Assembly: GCF_016862315.1 (NCBI RefSeq)
Contig: NZ_BOMS01000073.1
Span: 106,615-170,614 of the forward strand
Reading direction: 5' to 3'
From: Actinoplanes palleronii
GTDB taxonomy: Bacteria; Actinomycetota; Actinomycetes; Mycobacteriales; Micromonosporaceae
DNA: 64,000 bases
Shown here: positions 24,448 to 33,015 of the stretch, piece by piece
How the letters are laid out: each line of letters starts with the position of its first letter
How positions within the stretch are numbered: the first letter of the stretch is position 1
The notes under the pieces: model-generated
The model's database searches: none
What the model saw: only the letters and a program-made list of their open reading frames with translations
What the model was told of the DNA's origin: nothing
Translations under genes and position numbers: made by a program

Positions 24448-25776
24448 GTGAGAGGTGTCGAGTTCAGCTGGTTGTTGCCGGCCGTGGTGTCCGCCGAGCC
24501 GGGCACACCGGCGCGCCGGTCCACCCGTGACTGGGTGGTCGACAGTCTCTGCTTCGTGATCGGGTTCGGGTTCACCGTGTGGGCCACTGCCGACCTGCTC
24601 TGCCCGAATCCGACCCTGGTGCAGGAGTGGCACCCGTCGCCGGACTGGGTGATCGTGACCGACGCGGTGGTCAGCGGCATCGCCGGGATCGCCCTGTGGT
24701 GGCGGCGCCGTTTCCTGACCCCGCTGGCGATCCTCACGCTGGTGCTCTCCGCGTTCAGCGTGGCCGGCGCGCTCACCATGTTCATCGTCCTGCTCACGGT
24801 GGCCGTGCACCGCCGTTTCGCGGTGCTGGCCGGTTATGCCGGTCTCGCCGTCCTGACCAATATGATCTTCGCCGGGGCCCGGCCGGACAAGGAATCCAGC
24901 TTCTGGGAGAGCGTCTTCTGGGGCGTGGCGATCGTGCTGATCATCGCGCTCTGGGGGATGGTGGTCCGGGCCCGCCGTGAGCTGCTCCTCTCCTGGCGCG
25001 ACCGGGCCGCCCGGGCCGAGTCGGAGCAGCAGTTGCGGGTCGAGCAGGCCCGTACGCTGGAACGCACCCGGATCGCCCGGGAGATGCACGACGTCCTGGC
25101 GCACCGGATCTCGCTGCTCAGCCTGCACGCCGGGGCACTGGAGTTCCGGCCGGACGCGCCACCGGAGGAGATCGCCGGAGCGGCGGCGGTGGTCCGGGCC
25201 AGCGCACATCAGGCGTTGCAGGATCTGCGGGCGGTGATCGGGGTGCTCCGAGCCGGGCAGTCCGAGGCCGAGCCCGGGCCGGAGCGGCCGCAGCCCACGC
25301 TGAGCGCGCTGCCGGCCCTGGTCGAGGAGGCCCGGGCGGCGGGTGACCGGGTGTCGTTCGACGTGACCGTCGATCCGGGCGCGGTGCCGGCCGGGGTCGG
25401 CCGGGCGGCGTACCGGATGGTGCAGGAGGGTCTGACGAACGCCCGCAAGCACGCCACCGGCGCGGTGGTGCGGATGACGGTCGCGGGCCGGCCCGGCGAG
25501 GGTCTGACCCTGGAGATCGTCAACCCGTTGCCGGTCAGCGCGCCCGCCCGGCCGATCCCGGGCGCCGGCACGGGCCTGGTCGGCCTCAACGAGCGTGCCT
25601 CGCTGGCCGGCGGCCGGCTGACCTACGGCCCCCGCGACGGCGCCTTCCACCTCGAAGCCTGGCTCCCCTGGGAAGCCGCACCAGCCGCCGAGAGGGAGCC
25701 AGACGTGGCGGGTGAAGAGCCGCTCGCCGGGGAAGGTACGCCAGGCCCGCTGGTGGCCGCGGTGGAAACCCCGTGA
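24448..25776 (+). CDS. Sensor histidine kinase, HisKA_3 (NarL/DesK-like) type
   Basis: 442 residues. Four to five membrane helices lie within about 30-172 (SLCFVIGFGFTVWATADLL, FLTPLAILTLVLSAFSVAG and others). A coiled segment leads to the HisKA_3 domain with phospho-His214 in REMHDVLAHRISLL. The ATPase domain has the expected GTGLVGLNERASLAGG glycine-rich box. There is no extracellular sensor domain, so the signal is probably sensed in the membrane. The start GTG 24448 rests on the TAGAGT box 7 bases upstream. The stop overlaps the response regulator start by 4 bases. Confidence 0.92.
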   Translation: MRGVEFSWLLPAVVSAEPGTPARRSTRDWVVDSLCFVIGFGFTVWATADLLCPNPTLVQEWHPSPDWVIVTDAVVSGIAGIALWWRRRFLTPLAILTLVLSAFSVAGALTMFIVLLTVAVHRRFAVLAGYAGLAVLTNMIFAGARPDKESSFWESVFWGVAIVLIIALWGMVVRARRELLLSWRDRAARAESEQQLRVEQARTLERTRIAREMHDVLAHRISLLSLHAGALEFRPDAPPEEIAGAAAVVRASAHQALQDLRAVIGVLRAGQSEAEPGPERPQPTLSALPALVEEARAAGDRVSFDVTVDPGAVPAGVGRAAYRMVQEGLTNARKHATGAVVRMTVAGRPGEGLTLEIVNPLPVSAPARPIPGAGTGLVGLNERASLAGGRLTYGPRDGAFHLEAWLPWEAAPAAEREPDVAGEEPLAGEGTPGPLVAAVETP

Positions 25777-26426
25777 CCCCGGTCCGGGTGCTGATCGTCG
25801 ATGACGACGCGCTGGTCCGGGCCGGGCTGCGGATGATCCTCAGCGGTGCGGACGACGTCCGGGTGGTGGGGGAGGCGTCCGACGGCGGTGAGGTGCCGGC
25901 CGCGGTCGCCGAGCACCGGCCCGACGTCGTGCTGATGGACATCCGGATGCCCGGGATCGACGGCCTGGCCGCCACCGAGACCCTGCGCCGCCGGCCGGGC
26001 GCGCCCGAGGTGCTGGTCCTGACCACGTTCGACGCGGACGAGTACGTGCTGCGCGCGCTGCGGGCCGGCGCCGCCGGATTCCTGCTCAAGGACACCGAGC
26101 CGGCCCGGATCCGGGACGCGGTGCTGCGCGTGGCGTCCGGCGAGGCGACGCTGTCACCGAGCGTGACCCGGCAGCTGATCACGCACGTCACCACCGCGCC
26201 GGCCCAGGACCGCGGGCACTCCGAGCGGCGGCTGGATCAGCTGAGCACGCGGGAGCTCGACGTGGCGCTCGCGGTGGCGCAGGGCCGGACGAACGCGGAG
26301 ATCGCGACACAGCTGTTCATGTCGGTCGCCACCGTGAAAGCGCACGTCTCCCGGGTGCTGACCAAGCTCGACCTGAACAACCGGGTGCAGATCGCCCTGC
26401 TGGTCCACGACGCGGGCCTCGCCTGA
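25773..26426 (+). CDS. NarL/FixJ family response regulator
   Basis: 217 residues. The receiver domain has DDD at 10-12, phospho-acceptor Asp56 (VLMDIRMPG) and Lys in FLLKDTEP near 105. The LuxR-type DNA-binding domain is at about 150-210 (LSTRELDVALAVAQGRTN, AEIATQLFMSVATVKAHVSR). It starts with GTG inside the stop of the kinase gene. The partner kinase is adjacent, and the divergent ABC-2 exporter is the likely regulated unit, as in many LiaRS/DesKR-like arrangements. Confidence 0.93.
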   Translation: MTPVRVLIVDDDALVRAGLRMILSGADDVRVVGEASDGGEVPAAVAEHRPDVVLMDIRMPGIDGLAATETLRRRPGAPEVLVLTTFDADEYVLRALRAGAAGFLLKDTEPARIRDAVLRVASGEATLSPSVTRQLITHVTTAPAQDRGHSERRLDQLSTRELDVALAVAQGRTNAEIATQLFMSVATVKAHVSRVLTKLDLNNRVQIALLVHDAGLA

Positions 26427-26436
26427 GCCGGGAGAG

Positions 26437-26703
26437 CTACTCGAAGAGGCTGTGCCCCCGGCCGCCCTCGGCCCGATCCCGCGCCCGGCGCCGCATCTGG
26501 ATCACCACGATGTCGATCAGGGCGACCACCGCCCAGGCCGCCAGCAGCCACCCGGGCACGGTCCAGCCGGTGCGGAACAGCACGATCGACAGCACGGTGC
26601 AGACCAGCAGGCCGAACGCGGCCAGGATCAGCCGGAGGTTGAGCGGGCTGTACGGCTCGTCGACGGTTCCGCGACGGCCACGGGGCTGCGGGCCGATGGG
26701 CAT
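26437..26703 (-). CDS. Small two-helix membrane protein (DUF6343-like)
   Basis: 88 residues. An Arg/Gly-rich start is followed by SPLNLRLILAAFGLLVCTVL and a second helix around WLLAAWAVVALIDIVVIQ, then a basic tail. The layout and the opening (GTVDEPYSPLNLRL) resemble the actinobacterial DUF6343 proteins, a family of unknown function. I place the start at ATG 26703 because TAGATT lies exactly 7 bases upstream; a GTG at 26709 would be too close to the box. The gene is convergent with the response regulator, 10 bp away. Confidence 0.7.
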   Translation of the reverse strand: MPIGPQPRGRRGTVDEPYSPLNLRLILAAFGLLVCTVLSIVLFRTGWTVPGWLLAAWAVVALIDIVVIQMRRRARDRAEGGRGHSLFE

Positions 26704-26710
26704 AGGCACG

Positions 26711-26716
26711 AATCTA
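26711..26716 (-). promoter_or_regulatory. -10 box TAGATT for the small membrane protein
   Basis: Minus-strand TAGATT, then 7 bases, then ATG 26703. Leaderless layout; the -35 region is weak (TTTCCG 17 bases upstream). Confidence 0.5.
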
Positions 26717-26813
26717 CCCGTGTCGGGCAGCAGCGGAAACCAACCGCCCCAAGATCGGGTAACTTCGATATCTTCGGCGTCTTGGCACTGATCCGCTGTG
26801 GACAGGAGGCGCC

Positions 26814-28319
26814 GTGGCTGAGACGGGGCTTACCGATCAGAAAACCCGCAAACTAGGCACCTGGTCGGTGTTCGTCATAGCGGTTTCCGCCATGACGCCA
26901 CTCACCGTCGTCGCCGGTGCGCTTCCCCTCGGGTACGGGGAGGTCAAAGAGAAAGGAATCCCGGTCGCCTACGTGCTGGTGGCCGCGGTTCTGGCGATCT
27001 TCACGGTCGGGCTGACCGCGATGGCCCGGCACGTCCCGAACAGCGGCGCCTTCTACGCGTACGCGGCCAAAGGCCTGACCCGCCCGGCCGGCGTCGGCAC
27101 CGCCTTCATCGCGCTGCTCGCCTACAACGCCATGCAGATCGGCCTGTACGGCGCGTTCGGTGTGGCCGCGCACAACGCCGCGGCGATCTTCGGGCTGAAG
27201 ATGTCCTGGATCGTCTGGGCACTGCTGGGCTGGGCGCTGGTCGGCGTGCTCGGCCTGCGGCAGATCGACTTCAACGCCCGCATCCTGACCGTCCTGGTCT
27301 GTGCCGAGGTGCTGATCGTGCTCACCCTCGACGCGGTGATGGTCGGTCACCCGGCCGGCGGCACGGTCACCTTCGACACCGTCAACCCGGCGCTGATCGC
27401 CAGCGCCGGCGGGGTGTCGCTGCTGGTCGGCGCGGTCGCCGGGATGGTCGGGTTCGAGGCGCCGCTGGTGTACGCGGCCGAGGCCCGGGACCCGCGGCGC
27501 ACGGTGGCCCGCGCGATCTTCATGACGCTGGGCGTCGCCGCGATCCTCTACGGCGGCTCCGCCTGGGCGATGTCCGTGGTGGCCGGACCGGACCGGATCA
27601 TCGAGGTCGCCGCCCAGTACCTCAACGACCTGTTCTTCGTGCTCCCCGACCCGTTCCTGCCGTCGGCGATCACCGACCTGGCCCGGGTCTTCTTCGCCAC
27701 CAGCCTGTTCGCGGCGCTGCTGGCCTTCCACCACACGGTCGCGCGGTACGCGCACACCGTGGCCCGCGAGGGCGTGCTGCCGCTGCGGCTGGCCCGCACC
27801 CGCGACGGCGTGCCGGTCGCCGCGTCGGTGGCCCAGTCCGGGCTGGCCCTCGTGGTGCTGCTGGTGTTCGCGGCGCTGGTGCTGAACCCGACCACCGACC
27901 TGTTCTTCTTCGGTACGGTCTCCGGCGGTCTCGGTGTGCTCGCGCTGATGACGATCGCGTCGATCGCGGTGGTCCGGTACTTCCGGTCCGACGCGCACGG
28001 CGAGACGCGGTGGCGCCGGGCGGTCGCGCCGTGGATCGCCACGGTCTTCCTGGTCCTGATGCTGCTGCTGTCGGTGGCGTTCTTCGGCGACCTGCTGGAC
28101 TCCGACAATCCGGTCAAGGTGTGGCTGCCGCCGGTGGCGTTCCTCGCCGTCTACCTGGCCGGCGTCTGGTGGGGCCGCCGGCTGCGCCGGGACGCGCCCG
28201 AGGTGTTCGCCGCGATCGGCACGGGCCTGCCGCCCGGAACGGACGGGCCGGACATCCCGGCACAGCGGGCCACGTCCGAGGAGGTCGTCGAGGAAGCGGA
28301 AAACGGTCACCGAGAGTGA
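26814..28319 (+). CDS. APC family amino acid permease
   Basis: 501 residues with about twelve membrane helices. The APC signature is clear at the start: KLGTWSVFVIAVSAMTPLTVVAGALP, then FTVGLTAMARHVPNSGAFYAYAAKGLTRP. GFEAPLVYAAEARDPRRTV marks the conserved loop after helix 6. These carriers take up amino acids or amines with H+ or by exchange; the substrate cannot be told. The protein ends in a 40-residue hydrophilic tail rich in Glu. AGGAGG at 26804-26809 directly precedes GTG 26814. It appears to be a single-gene unit ending in the hairpins at 28510-28625. Confidence 0.9.
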   Translation: MAETGLTDQKTRKLGTWSVFVIAVSAMTPLTVVAGALPLGYGEVKEKGIPVAYVLVAAVLAIFTVGLTAMARHVPNSGAFYAYAAKGLTRPAGVGTAFIALLAYNAMQIGLYGAFGVAAHNAAAIFGLKMSWIVWALLGWALVGVLGLRQIDFNARILTVLVCAEVLIVLTLDAVMVGHPAGGTVTFDTVNPALIASAGGVSLLVGAVAGMVGFEAPLVYAAEARDPRRTVARAIFMTLGVAAILYGGSAWAMSVVAGPDRIIEVAAQYLNDLFFVLPDPFLPSAITDLARVFFATSLFAALLAFHHTVARYAHTVAREGVLPLRLARTRDGVPVAASVAQSGLALVVLLVFAALVLNPTTDLFFFGTVSGGLGVLALMTIASIAVVRYFRSDAHGETRWRRAVAPWIATVFLVLMLLLSVAFFGDLLDSDNPVKVWLPPVAFLAVYLAGVWWGRRLRRDAPEVFAAIGTGLPPGTDGPDIPAQRATSEEVVEEAENGHRE

Positions 28320-28509
28320 ATGGGGTGCGGCGGCCTGCGAGCCGCCGTACCACCGTCGCGGCGAGGCGGAAATGTCCGTCGATATGGGCCACCCGGCTGC
28401 CGGACCCGTAGATCACCAACCGTATGATCTTCACGTTCACGCGTCCCACGCCGCTGAACATCCGGCAGCCGTCGCGAAACCCAAGAAGTTTTACGGCGGT
28501 GAGTCGGCT

Positions 28510-28561
28510 GATCCGCCGGCGCTCCCGGCATCCGAACCCACTGGTCGGGCTCCGGCGGATC
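28510..28561. terminator. Branched hairpin between convergent genes
   Basis: GATCCGCCGG (28510-28519) pairs exactly with CCGGCGGATC (28552-28561); the interior can form a further small stem (CCGA/TCGG). It lacks a T-run. It probably ends or stabilises the permease transcript. Confidence 0.45.
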
Positions 28562-28594
28562 CGCAAACTTCCGGCCCATTCTGCAGGTCGGCAC

Positions 28595-28625
28595 CCTGGG
28601 CGGCGGCAAAAGCACGCCGCCCAGG
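28595..28625. terminator. 11-bp hairpin, probable bidirectional terminator
   Basis: CCTGGGCGGCG (28595-28605) and CGCCGCCCAGG (28615-28625) are exact inverted repeats with a 9-base A-rich loop. It lies between convergent genes and could serve both strands. Confidence 0.6.
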
Positions 28626-28740
28626 ACGGTAATTCCCGTCACACAAGGTGAGTGAACCCGGCCCGCGGCGAGGCACGCGAGGCGAGCGAACCCGGCCCGC
28701 GGCAAGGCACGCGAGGCACGCTAGGCACGCGAGGCCAGGG

Positions 28741-29889
28741 TCACCCCAGGGAAGCGGCGTACTGATCCGCCTCCCGCAACACCCGCAGCACGTTCCCATG
28801 AGCCAGCTTCCGCAGCTCGGACTCCGACCATCCCCGCCCCGCCAGCTCGGCGAGGAGATTCGGGTACCCCGCCACATCCGGAAGATCCACCGGTACGGCC
28901 GGAGTCCCGTCGAAGTCCCCGCCCAGCCCGACGTGATCGATCCCGGCCACCGCCCGTGCGTGCTCGACGTGGCCGGCCACGTCGGCCACGGTCGCCGCCG
29001 GTTCGGGGTTCGCCGCGAGCCAGGCCTGGAACGCCGGTTCGGCCCGCTCGTCGACCACCCGGGCGACCGGCGGCTCGGCCTCCCCGGCGCGCGGGCCCCG
29101 CGGCCAGTCGTCGTCGATCGCCGGCAGCCCGAGCCGCTGCCACTCCGCGTCGGCCGCCCGGCGCCAGGTCAGCGCGGCCGCCGAGACGAAGTACGCGACG
29201 AACGGCAACTGCACCACCCCGCCGTTGCCGGGGAGCCGCTCCAGCACGTCGTCGGGGACGTTGCGCGGGTGGTCGGTGATCGCGCGGGCCCCCGAGTGGC
29301 TGAAGATCACCGGCGCGGCCGCCTCGTCCAGCGCCGCGTGCATGGTCGCGGTGGCGACGTGGGACAGGTCGACGAGCACGCCGATGCGCTGCATCTCCCG
29401 TACCAAAGCATGTCCTTCGGCCGTGAGCCCGCCGATCTCCGGCGGCGAAGCAGCGGAGTCGGCCCACGCGGTGTGGTTGTTGTGGGTGAGCGTGACGTAG
29501 CGGACGCCGAGCCGCGCGAACGACCTCAGCACGCCGGGTGATCGCGCCAGGCAGTGGCCGCCCTCGATGCCGATCAGCGACGCGATCCGGCCCGCCGCCA
29601 CGATCCGTTCCACGTCGTCGGCGGTACGGGCCGCCTCGAGCGTGTCCGGGTACGCCGCGATCAGCCGGTACACGATGTCGATCTGCTCGAGCGTGTGCGT
29701 CACCGCCTCCGGCTCGGGCAGGTCGGACGGCACGAAGACGGACCAGAACTGCGCACCCACCCGGCCGGTGCGCAGGCGCGGCAGATCGGTGTGCAGTTCC
29801 GGACGCGCCCGGTCGAGCCCGTCGACGCTCGATCCGTGCGCCTCGCGCAACCGCATGGCCATGTCATTGTGCCCGTCGAAGATCCACAT
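28741..29889 (-). CDS. Membrane dipeptidase (renal dipeptidase family, M19)
   Basis: 382 residues of the M19 amidohydrolase-fold dipeptidases. The first metal site is FDGHNDMA at the very start. The bridging Glu lies in GIEGGHCLA, and the next His sites are in LVDLSHVATATM and IFSHSGARAI. The last Asp is in HVGLGGDFDG. No signal peptide is present, as in many bacterial homologues, so it is cytoplasmic. It hydrolyses dipeptides, including those with D-residues. ATG 29889 gives the usual family N-terminus. It is a monocistronic gene divergent from the GH26-like gene. Confidence 0.92.
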   Translation of the reverse strand: MWIFDGHNDMAMRLREAHGSSVDGLDRARPELHTDLPRLRTGRVGAQFWSVFVPSDLPEPEAVTHTLEQIDIVYRLIAAYPDTLEAARTADDVERIVAAGRIASLIGIEGGHCLARSPGVLRSFARLGVRYVTLTHNNHTAWADSAASPPEIGGLTAEGHALVREMQRIGVLVDLSHVATATMHAALDEAAAPVIFSHSGARAITDHPRNVPDDVLERLPGNGGVVQLPFVAYFVSAAALTWRRAADAEWQRLGLPAIDDDWPRGPRAGEAEPPVARVVDERAEPAFQAWLAANPEPAATVADVAGHVEHARAVAGIDHVGLGGDFDGTPAVPVDLPDVAGYPNLLAELAGRGWSESELRKLAHGNVLRVLREADQYAASLG

Positions 29890-30053
29890 CTGCTCTGGCT
29901 ACCGGTGCGCGGCCCGGGAAGCAAGCCAGACACCCGGACGCCCGCAACTGACCCGCACCGGCACGGGCACTCGGCGTGCACCGCGCGTCCCGGAATCTTC
30001 TCTCCATGCCCGGCGGGCAACACCGCTGGACAACCGGGGGGATTCAAATCTTG

Positions 30054-31094
30054 ATGCGTTCGACGCTGCGTAAGACCGTACTGACGCTGACCGCCCTCGC
30101 CGCCGGTTTCGGCGCCGCGGCGGCCACGCCGGCACAGGCCGCGCAGGCCGCCGACGCGGGATGCGTGACCGGCGCGAAGCTGGTACCGACCTGTGGCGTG
30201 CTCTGGGGCGGTGCCGCCGGTGGCTTCACCAGCGCGCCGCGGGACCAGGCGCTGAAGGCGTGGGAGAAGGCGTCCGGCCGGACCGCCAGCATCTTCCACC
30301 AGTACCACAAGGGCAACGAGGTGTTCCCGACCAAGGCCGAGATCGCGATGACCAACGACCCGGCCAGCCCGCGGGTGCTGCTGGAGAACTGGAAGATCGC
30401 GTACGGCACCACCTGGGCGGCCGTCGCCAAGGGTCAGCAGGACAAGCGGATCGACGCGTTCGCGGCGCGGGCCAAGGCGTACGGGAAGAAGTTCTTCCTG
30501 GTCCTGAACCACGAGCCGGAGAACGACGTGGTGGCGCGGGCCGGCTCCGGCATGGAGGCCAAGGACTTCGCGGCGATGTACCGGCACACCATCCTGCGCC
30601 TGCGCGGCCAGGGCGTGACGAACGTCGTGAACGTGATGGCCTACATGGGCAACGAGAAGTGGATGGCGCAGTCCTGGTGGAGCAACCTCTACCCCGGTGA
30701 CGACGTCGTGGACTGGGTCGGCCTGGACTCCTACGTCTCGGTGGAGAAGGGTTACTACCACTTCGGCGACTTCTCGGCGCTGCTCGACCGCAAGGCCAAG
30801 GGCGGCAGCCTGGGCTTCTACGACTGGGCCGTCAGCAAGCACGGCACCAAGCCCCTCATGATCGCCGAGTGGGGCGCCTACCACCGGGTCGGCAAGAAGG
30901 CCGACAAGTCGGCGGTCTACAACAGCGTTCTCGCCCAGCTCGCGAAGCGTCCGGCGATCAAGGCCATCGTGCACTTCGACACCAAGCACGACGACCAGGG
31001 CGACCGCGACATCAGCATCGACAGCACGCCGGCCTCGCTCGCCTCGTTCAAGAAGCTCGCCGCCAACCCGATCTTCAACGTGAAGCTCGGCTGA
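30054..31094 (+). CDS. Secreted glycoside hydrolase, GH26-like (beta-mannanase-type fold)
   Basis: A signal peptide (MRSTLRKTVLTLTALAAGF to ATPAQA) is followed by a catalytic domain of about 310 residues with a beta/alpha-barrel look. FLVLNHEPENDVV holds a candidate acid/base Glu after strand 4, and KPLMIAEWGAYH holds a candidate nucleophile Glu near the end. The opening CGVLWGGAAGGF also fits GH26-like proteins. There is no carbohydrate-binding module. The expected role is hydrolysis of an extracellular beta-mannan or similar polymer, but the exact substrate is not assured. The start is ATG 30054; upstream codons in frame do not extend the signal peptide. Confidence 0.82.
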   Translation: MRSTLRKTVLTLTALAAGFGAAAATPAQAAQAADAGCVTGAKLVPTCGVLWGGAAGGFTSAPRDQALKAWEKASGRTASIFHQYHKGNEVFPTKAEIAMTNDPASPRVLLENWKIAYGTTWAAVAKGQQDKRIDAFAARAKAYGKKFFLVLNHEPENDVVARAGSGMEAKDFAAMYRHTILRLRGQGVTNVVNVMAYMGNEKWMAQSWWSNLYPGDDVVDWVGLDSYVSVEKGYYHFGDFSALLDRKAKGGSLGFYDWAVSKHGTKPLMIAEWGAYHRVGKKADKSAVYNSVLAQLAKRPAIKAIVHFDTKHDDQGDRDISIDSTPASLASFKKLAANPIFNVKLG

Positions 31095-31117
31095 ATCGTC
31101 ACCCACCCCCCTGAAGA

Positions 31118-31149
31118 CGCCGTCCGGGCCACCGCCCGGGCGGCGTTTT
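31118..31149. terminator. Strong intrinsic terminator between convergent genes
   Basis: CGCCGTCCGGGC (31118-31129) and GCCCGGGCGGCG (31134-31145) form a 12-bp stem with one G-T pair and a CACC loop, followed by TTTT. The sequence before the stem starts AAGA, so it may also work on the minus strand for the CU044_5270 gene. Confidence 0.85.
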
Positions 31150-31155
31150 CGCATG

Positions 31156-32055
31156 TCAGGGCGTCTTGCCGGGGGTGTCCACCACGGTCTTGGTCAGCAC
31201 CGCGCTGCTGGAGAGCAGCAGGCCGGCCCGGCCCCACGTGCCGTCCTCGACCAGGTAGCTGCGCGCGCCCAGATACTCGCGGGACACCGCATCGAAGATC
31301 CATTCGTGCCGGATCCCGCCGTCGCTGCGGGCCACCGCGACACCGTGCCGGCCGGCGCCGTCCTCGGCATCCGCCAGCAGCTCCACGCCCGGGATCCGGG
31401 CGGCCGCCTGGTACAACGCCGCGACGACCGTCGGCTGCAGGACCGTCTCGTTCTCGCTGAGGTAGTCGCCGATCAGCGTGAACGCCTCCGCGTCGACCTG
31501 GTTGCCGGTCTTGCGGGCGTCGGCGTACACCTTGCGCAGCATCGCGTCCGGGTCGTCCGGCAGCCCGGGGTTGATGTCGATCGCCCGGAAGGCGCCGAGA
31601 TCCTTCGGCGTCGCGCCGTCACGCAGCACGCCGTGCCCGCCGGCGAAGAGCGGAATCCAGATCTCCCGGTCCCGCGGCCCGATCAGCGTCACGTCGTTGT
31701 CGCCGTCGACCGCCAGATGACTCTCCCGCGAGCGGATGTAGAGGTATTTCCCCTGGCCGCCGGCCGCGGCCGGCTCGGCGTCCGCCGCCACCGCCGCCAT
31801 ACCGAGGAAGGTCACGGCAGCGTCGTGGTCACCGTTACTGATTGTGACGTACGGCGGTGCCGCCGCGTGCGGCCACAGCACATTCATCAGTACGACGGTG
31901 GAGGCGGCGAGCAGGCCCCCGGCGAGCACCAGCGCCCGGCGGCGGCGGGGCTGCCGCGCGGGTGTCTCGATCGCGGTCAGGAGGTGCGCCTTGAGCAGGC
32001 GCTTCCGCTCATCGGGCAGGTGCGGCCCGGTGGGTGGGGTGAGCAGGTCGGTCAT
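31156..32055 (-). CDS. CU044_5270 family membrane protein, partner of the ECF sigma factor
   Basis: 299 residues. A basic cytoplasmic N-terminus precedes one membrane helix (about 41-60, ALVLAGGLLAASTVVLMNVL). The extracellular domain has the family features: PPYVTISNGDHDAAVTFLG at its start, then QGKYLYIRSRE, later GLPDDPDAMLRKVYADAR, and a terminal SAVLTKTVVDTPGKTP. The family is regularly encoded after an ECF sigma factor in Actinobacteria and may act as its sensor or anti-sigma factor, which is not proven. ATG 32055 overlaps the sigma gene's stop by 4 bases and has GGAGGAG just upstream. Confidence 0.85.
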   Translation of the reverse strand: MTDLLTPPTGPHLPDERKRLLKAHLLTAIETPARQPRRRRALVLAGGLLAASTVVLMNVLWPHAAAPPYVTISNGDHDAAVTFLGMAAVAADAEPAAAGGQGKYLYIRSRESHLAVDGDNDVTLIGPRDREIWIPLFAGGHGVLRDGATPKDLGAFRAIDINPGLPDDPDAMLRKVYADARKTGNQVDAEAFTLIGDYLSENETVLQPTVVAALYQAAARIPGVELLADAEDGAGRHGVAVARSDGGIRHEWIFDAVSREYLGARSYLVEDGTWGRAGLLLSSSAVLTKTVVDTPGKTP

Positions 32056-32717
32056 CGGTACTCCTCCCGCGCGGGGCCGGGGTTCGCGGTGGCGGCTTCT
32101 CTCCGGGGTGGGTGTGGCTCGTCTTTCCTGGGCGGTTCGTTTTTCCTGGGCGGCTGTGGCCCGGCGGCCGGCTCTTGTCGGCGGCGGTGCAGCTCGGCCT
32201 CGGCCAGGGTGCGGAGCCGGACCCGGGCGCGGGACAGCCGGGACCGGACCGTTCCCACCGGGATGTCGAGGGCTTCCGCCGCGGCCGCGTAGTCCAGTTG
32301 CTGCCAGACGCAGAGCAGGAACACCTCCCGGTCGGTGCGGCGCAGCGCTGTCAGGGCCGCGGTGGCCGCGGTGAGCTGGGCGCTGTCGTGCATCCGGCCG
32401 ACCACCTCGTCGGCGAAGTCCGGCACCGCGCCGCCGACCGGCAGCCGGGACATCGCCGCCCGGTGCCGCCGCGCCGCCCGGCGCCGGTTCCGCAGCACGT
32501 TGGTGGCGATCCCGAGCAGCCACGGCCGCAGGCTCTCCCCGTCCGGGCGCAGAGTGTCCCGGATCCGCCATGCCTCCAGGAACGTCAGCGACACCACGTC
32601 CTCGGCACCGGTCGTGTCGCCGTCCATCCAGGCCGCATGCCGGTAAACGGCCTGCGCATGTTCATCGAACAGGTCGCCGAAGGCGTCCGCGTCCCCGGCC
32701 CGGATCCGGCCGCGCAT
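32052..32717 (-). CDS. ECF-type RNA polymerase sigma factor
   Basis: 221 residues. Region 2 (FGDLFDEHAQAVYRHA, TGAEDVVSLTFLEAWRIRD, LRPWLLGIATNVLRNRRR) and region 4 (LRRTDREVFLLCVWQQLDYA, IPVGTVRSRLSRARVRLR) are complete. A Pro/Arg-rich tail of about 40 residues follows. It redirects RNA polymerase to a small regulon. The partner gene downstream encodes the CU044_5270 membrane protein. I start at ATG 32717 (MRGRIRAGD), which matches the family; ATG 32747 is possible. The 900 bp upstream are repeats with no gene, so its promoter probably lies inside or beside them. Confidence 0.9.
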   Translation of the reverse strand: MRGRIRAGDADAFGDLFDEHAQAVYRHAAWMDGDTTGAEDVVSLTFLEAWRIRDTLRPDGESLRPWLLGIATNVLRNRRRAARRHRAAMSRLPVGGAVPDFADEVVGRMHDSAQLTAATAALTALRRTDREVFLLCVWQQLDYAAAAEALDIPVGTVRSRLSRARVRLRTLAEAELHRRRQEPAAGPQPPRKNEPPRKDEPHPPRREAATANPGPAREEYR

Positions 32718-32824
32718 AGTTACTGTCACACCCAGTCCTGTCCGCATCCCACCCCAAGTTCCCAATCCCCCCAGCCTCGCCTGCCTCACCACCCCCAGCC
32801 TCACCGCTCCGCCTGCCCCCGTCT

Positions 32825-32930
32825 GGCCTGCCCCGTCTCGCCTGCCCCCGTCTCGCCTGCCCCGCCTCGCCTGCCCCCGTCTCGCCTGCCCCCGTCTCGC
32901 CTGCCCCGCCTCGCCTGCCCCGCCTCGGTC
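32825..32930. repeat. Short C/T-rich tandem units
   Basis: Units of the form CTCGCCTGCC(CCC)GT recur about nine times with periods of 10-16 bases. This gives a strongly strand-asymmetric tract (C/T on plus, G/A on minus) directly upstream of the sigma factor start. Confidence 0.7.
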
Positions 32931-33015
32931 GCTGGTGCCGCGGTCCTGCCCCCGCCCGCCTCGCAGCGCGCGCCCCGCGCCCCACCCCCGGCACACCTCA
33001 CGCCAGCCCAGGCCC

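Larger units (their letters stand above)
28320..28740. other. Convergent intergenic gap with two hairpins and short direct repeats
   Basis: It lies between the APC permease (+) and the dipeptidase (-), and GC is locally lower than elsewhere. It holds two strong hairpins and, at 28652-28735, two copies of a 33-bp sequence (CGAACCCGGCCCGCGGC plus AGGCACGCGAGGC) followed by shorter AGGCACGCG copies. Short frames on both strands show no family features. Confidence 0.6.

Noticed and set aside
28372..28632. Possible 86-residue gene between the APC permease and the dipeptidase
   Set aside because: It reads straight through two perfect hairpins, has no ribosome site or family features, and lies between convergent genes.
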